A stretch of DNA of 64,000 nt from Roseococcus sp. SYP-B2431 (lineage in GTDB: Bacteria; Pseudomonadota; Alphaproteobacteria; Acetobacterales; Acetobacteraceae), in assembly GCF_004336745.1 (NCBI RefSeq), contig NZ_SJXD01000027.1:124001-188000 (forward strand), written 5' to 3'. Shown one piece after another: positions 62,392-64,000 of this stretch. The notes beneath the pieces were generated by a model that was not told the DNA's origin, made no database searches, and worked only from the letters and a program-made list of their open reading frames with translations. The position numbers were made by a program, and so were the translations under genes. Numbering within the stretch: the stretch's first letter is position 1; each line of letters begins with the position of its first letter.

Positions 62392-63887
62392 TCGGCCTCG
62401 ACGCGGCGCCAGAGCTCCACGGTCCCGCGCTCCTCCACGAAGCTGGCGGCGAGCTCATAGCCCTCCTCCAGCGCCTCGGTCAGCATCGCCATGGCCGAGG
62501 GGCGCATGGCGAACCACTCGCTGCGGTCGAGCACGATGAAGCGCGGCCGGGAGGCCAGGATGCGCGCCACCTCGGCATCGGTGTCCACGCCGGCGAGATT
62601 GGCGAAGCTGCCGGTCAGGTGCACCGGGAAGGGAAAGCGGGTGGGCAGGCTCGCATGGGTCAGGAAATAGACCACGGGCTGGTAGTTCGGCACGAAGATC
62701 GTATCGCCCGGCTCGAGCTCGTCATTCATCATCGCGGCCATGCGGCGGGGCGTATCGGGGCTGCCCATGGCGAAGCCGCGGCCGAGGCGCGGCGAAAGAT
62801 CGGCCGCCATGAGATCGGCGCAGATCGCGACGATCGCGACGCCCAGCAGCAGGCGACCGTGGTGCCCGGCGACGTAGCGCGTGAAGGAATAGGCGCCGGT
62901 CGCCGCCAGCAGCGCGAGCGGCGGGACCGAGATCAGGAAGTAATGCGGGAAGAAGAAGCCCGGTCCCGCCACGGCCAGGGCGGCGGTGCAGAGCCAGGCC
63001 GTGCCCAGCAGCGTGAGCCGGCGCAGCACCGGCACGCGCCAGGAGAAGAGCAGCGCCGCCAGGGCCAGCGCCAGCAGCCAGCGCAGCGCCAGCGCCGCCA
63101 GCGTGATGCGCCAGAGCATCTGCTCGGTCGGGATGCGGCCGGAGGCATATTGCAGCGGCGCCAGGATGGTGCTCGCCCAGAAGATGCCGAACTCGCCGCG
63201 CAGCGCGTAGATGCCGGCGACCAGCAGCGTCGGCGCGAGGCAGAGCGCGGCGTAGGCGGCGGCGAAGCGCAGCAGGTCCGGCCATTGCCGCGCCCGCAGC
63301 GCCGGCCAGGCGAAGAGCGCGAAGATCAGGCAGCCCTCCGGCGTCACCACCGGCTTGATGACCAGCGCCAGGCCGATCAGCACGCCCATGGCGATCAGCC
63401 GCATCCAGGGGCGGCCCTGCATGAGCGCGATCGCCAGGGCGAAGACCACCAGCGGCGCGAAGAGGATCTCGGTGTTGGAGGCGAGGCCGCCCAGCAGCAG
63501 GGTATGCGCCGCGTAAAGCAGGGCCGCCGCGTAGCCGAGGCTGCGCGGCCCGCCCATCGCGCGGGCCAGCAGGATCAGCCCGTAGCCGGTGGCGGTGACG
63601 CAGAAGGCGCCGAGGAAGCGCACGGTCTGCAGGCTCTCGCCGCCGATGAGGAAGGCGCCGGCGATGGCGGCCGGCGCGCCCACGGGATGCATGTCCCAGA
63701 CGCCGGAGAGCGGCCAGTTGCCGCGCAGCCATTCGCGGGCCTGGAGGACGTAGAGGCTCTCGTCCCAGTCGATCACAGAGGGCAGGAAGGAGGCCCAGCG
63801 CAGCCCCGCCACCAGCAGCGGCAGCGCCAGCAGCGCCAGGATCCAGCGCGGGTGCGGGCGTTCGCGAAGGGCGGTGTCGGAGGACAT
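62388..63887 (-). CDS. Glycosyltransferase family 39 (ArnT-like GT-C)
   Basis: 499 residues, about 11-12 membrane helices. The first periplasmic loop has the catalytic Asp-Glu in DWDESLYVLQAREWL (Asp42/Glu43), the hallmark of GT-39/ArnT-like enzymes that transfer a sugar from polyprenyl phosphate to lipid A or glycan. The C-terminal soluble part FIVLDRSEWFAMRPSAMAML is a small periplasmic domain. The start at 63887 is preceded by GGAAGG-like purines; 13 more residues upstream are shadow. It is followed by YdcF with a 4-base overlap. Confidence 0.88.
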   Translation of the reverse strand: MSSDTALRERPHPRWILALLALPLLVAGLRWASFLPSVIDWDESLYVLQAREWLRGNWPLSGVWDMHPVGAPAAIAGAFLIGGESLQTVRFLGAFCVTATGYGLILLARAMGGPRSLGYAAALLYAAHTLLLGGLASNTEILFAPLVVFALAIALMQGRPWMRLIAMGVLIGLALVIKPVVTPEGCLIFALFAWPALRARQWPDLLRFAAAYAALCLAPTLLVAGIYALRGEFGIFWASTILAPLQYASGRIPTEQMLWRITLAALALRWLLALALAALLFSWRVPVLRRLTLLGTAWLCTAALAVAGPGFFFPHYFLISVPPLALLAATGAYSFTRYVAGHHGRLLLGVAIVAICADLMAADLSPRLGRGFAMGSPDTPRRMAAMMNDELEPGDTIFVPNYQPVVYFLTHASLPTRFPFPVHLTGSFANLAGVDTDAEVARILASRPRFIVLDRSEWFAMRPSAMAMLTEALEEGYELAASFVEERGTVELWRRVEAE

Positions 63888-63912
63888 CGGCGGAAGGTGA
63901 GGCCTGTCGGCC

Positions 63913-63934
63913 CCGCGGGCAACCACGCCCGCGG
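63913..63934. terminator. Hairpin between the ArnT-like gene and the partial gene
   Basis: Arms CCGCGGGC/GCCCGCGG around AACCAC. It sits directly behind the stop of the partial gene that ends at 63944 on the reverse strand and before the ArnT-like start, so it may end the upstream transcript. Confidence 0.45.
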
Positions 63935-63943
63935 CCTCGGGCG

Positions 63944-64000
63944 TTAGCGCCGCGGCAGCCGCCGGTTGCCGAGCTGCGCCTCGATCCGGGGGACCAGAAC
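63944..64000 (-). CDS. Unidentified protein, C-terminus only (partial)
   Basis: Reverse-strand frame enters from the right edge and ends at TAA (63944-63946): the last 18 residues are VLVPRIEAQLGNRRLPRR. The basic tail gives no family. It is 56 bases upstream of the ArnT-like start on the same strand, with a hairpin between them. The frame is short, so the call is uncertain. Confidence 0.4.
   Translation of the reverse strand, partial: VLVPRIEAQLGNRRLPRR

Overview
The window is very GC-rich chromosomal DNA with dense genes, mostly GC-ending codons and frequent 4-base start/stop overlaps. The gene content and order (ppiD-trpE-trpG, tpiA-secG-pyrG, several GMC, crotonase, acyl-CoA dehydrogenase and Liv-type ABC genes) point to an alphaproteobacterium. 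An Acetobacteraceae member of the Roseomonas type is my best guess. That is inference from gene content and composition; there is no rRNA, tRNA, plasmid origin, integrase or transposase in the window to confirm it.

Layout. 1-40: the first codons of a reverse-strand flavin-dependent monooxygenase-like gene. 192-1892: a LigI-like amidohydrolase divergent from an SDR. 1893-3145: a small AT-richer island with a lone lipoprotein gene. 3146-7364: a reverse-strand operon of two acyl-CoA dehydrogenase subunits, a crotonase and a DAO-type FAD oxidoreductase. 7546-8235: a probable permuted papain-fold (NlpC/P60-like) protein. 8269-9591: an amino-acid permease. 9663-13998: a tightly overlapped operon of a molybdenum oxidoreductase, a PhoX-like protein and an Asp/Glu-racemase-fold enzyme. 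14113-16699: a class III aminotransferase and an O-antigen-ligase-like protein.

16771-26392 is the housekeeping core: pyrG, secG and tpiA on the reverse strand, ppiD, trpE and trpG on the forward strand. It is interrupted by a serine hydrolase, an EI24-type membrane protein and an antisense cupin. 26452-34271 holds a M20 amidohydrolase, a GMC oxidoreductase, a diguanylate cyclase, a DUF5675 protein, a LiuC-like crotonase, a nucleoside deoxyribosyltransferase-like gene and a GAF-PAS-HWE histidine kinase.

34427-39919 is an alpha/beta hydrolase followed by a complete branched-chain-amino-acid-type ABC transporter (binding protein, two permeases, two ATPases). Between the two ATPase genes lies a 36-codon micro-ORF made of an 18-residue unit repeated twice, with TGATG junctions on both sides. 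40051-45983 has a cupin, a Bcr/CflA exporter, an orphan xanthine-dehydrogenase-type molybdenum subunit, a DMT exporter and a hydrolase. 45928-50276 is a five-gene operon with 4-base overlaps at every junction that includes the transcription factor gene greB among catabolic genes.

50339-60801 is mainly a surface-polysaccharide region: deacetylase, glycosyltransferases, a DUF6311-like membrane protein, an initiating sugar transferase, a flippase and a chain of four glycosyltransferases plus a GNAT protein. 60936-64000 has a DUF3597 protein, a possible AUC-start peptide, a YdcF protein overlapped with an ArnT-like GT-C transferase, and the last codons of an unidentified gene.

The best candidates for something undescribed are the repeated micro-ORF at 39108-39218, the greB-containing catabolic operon, the Mo/PhoX/racemase operon and the small intergenic elements. 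I saw no CRISPR array, prophage, toxin-antitoxin or restriction system.
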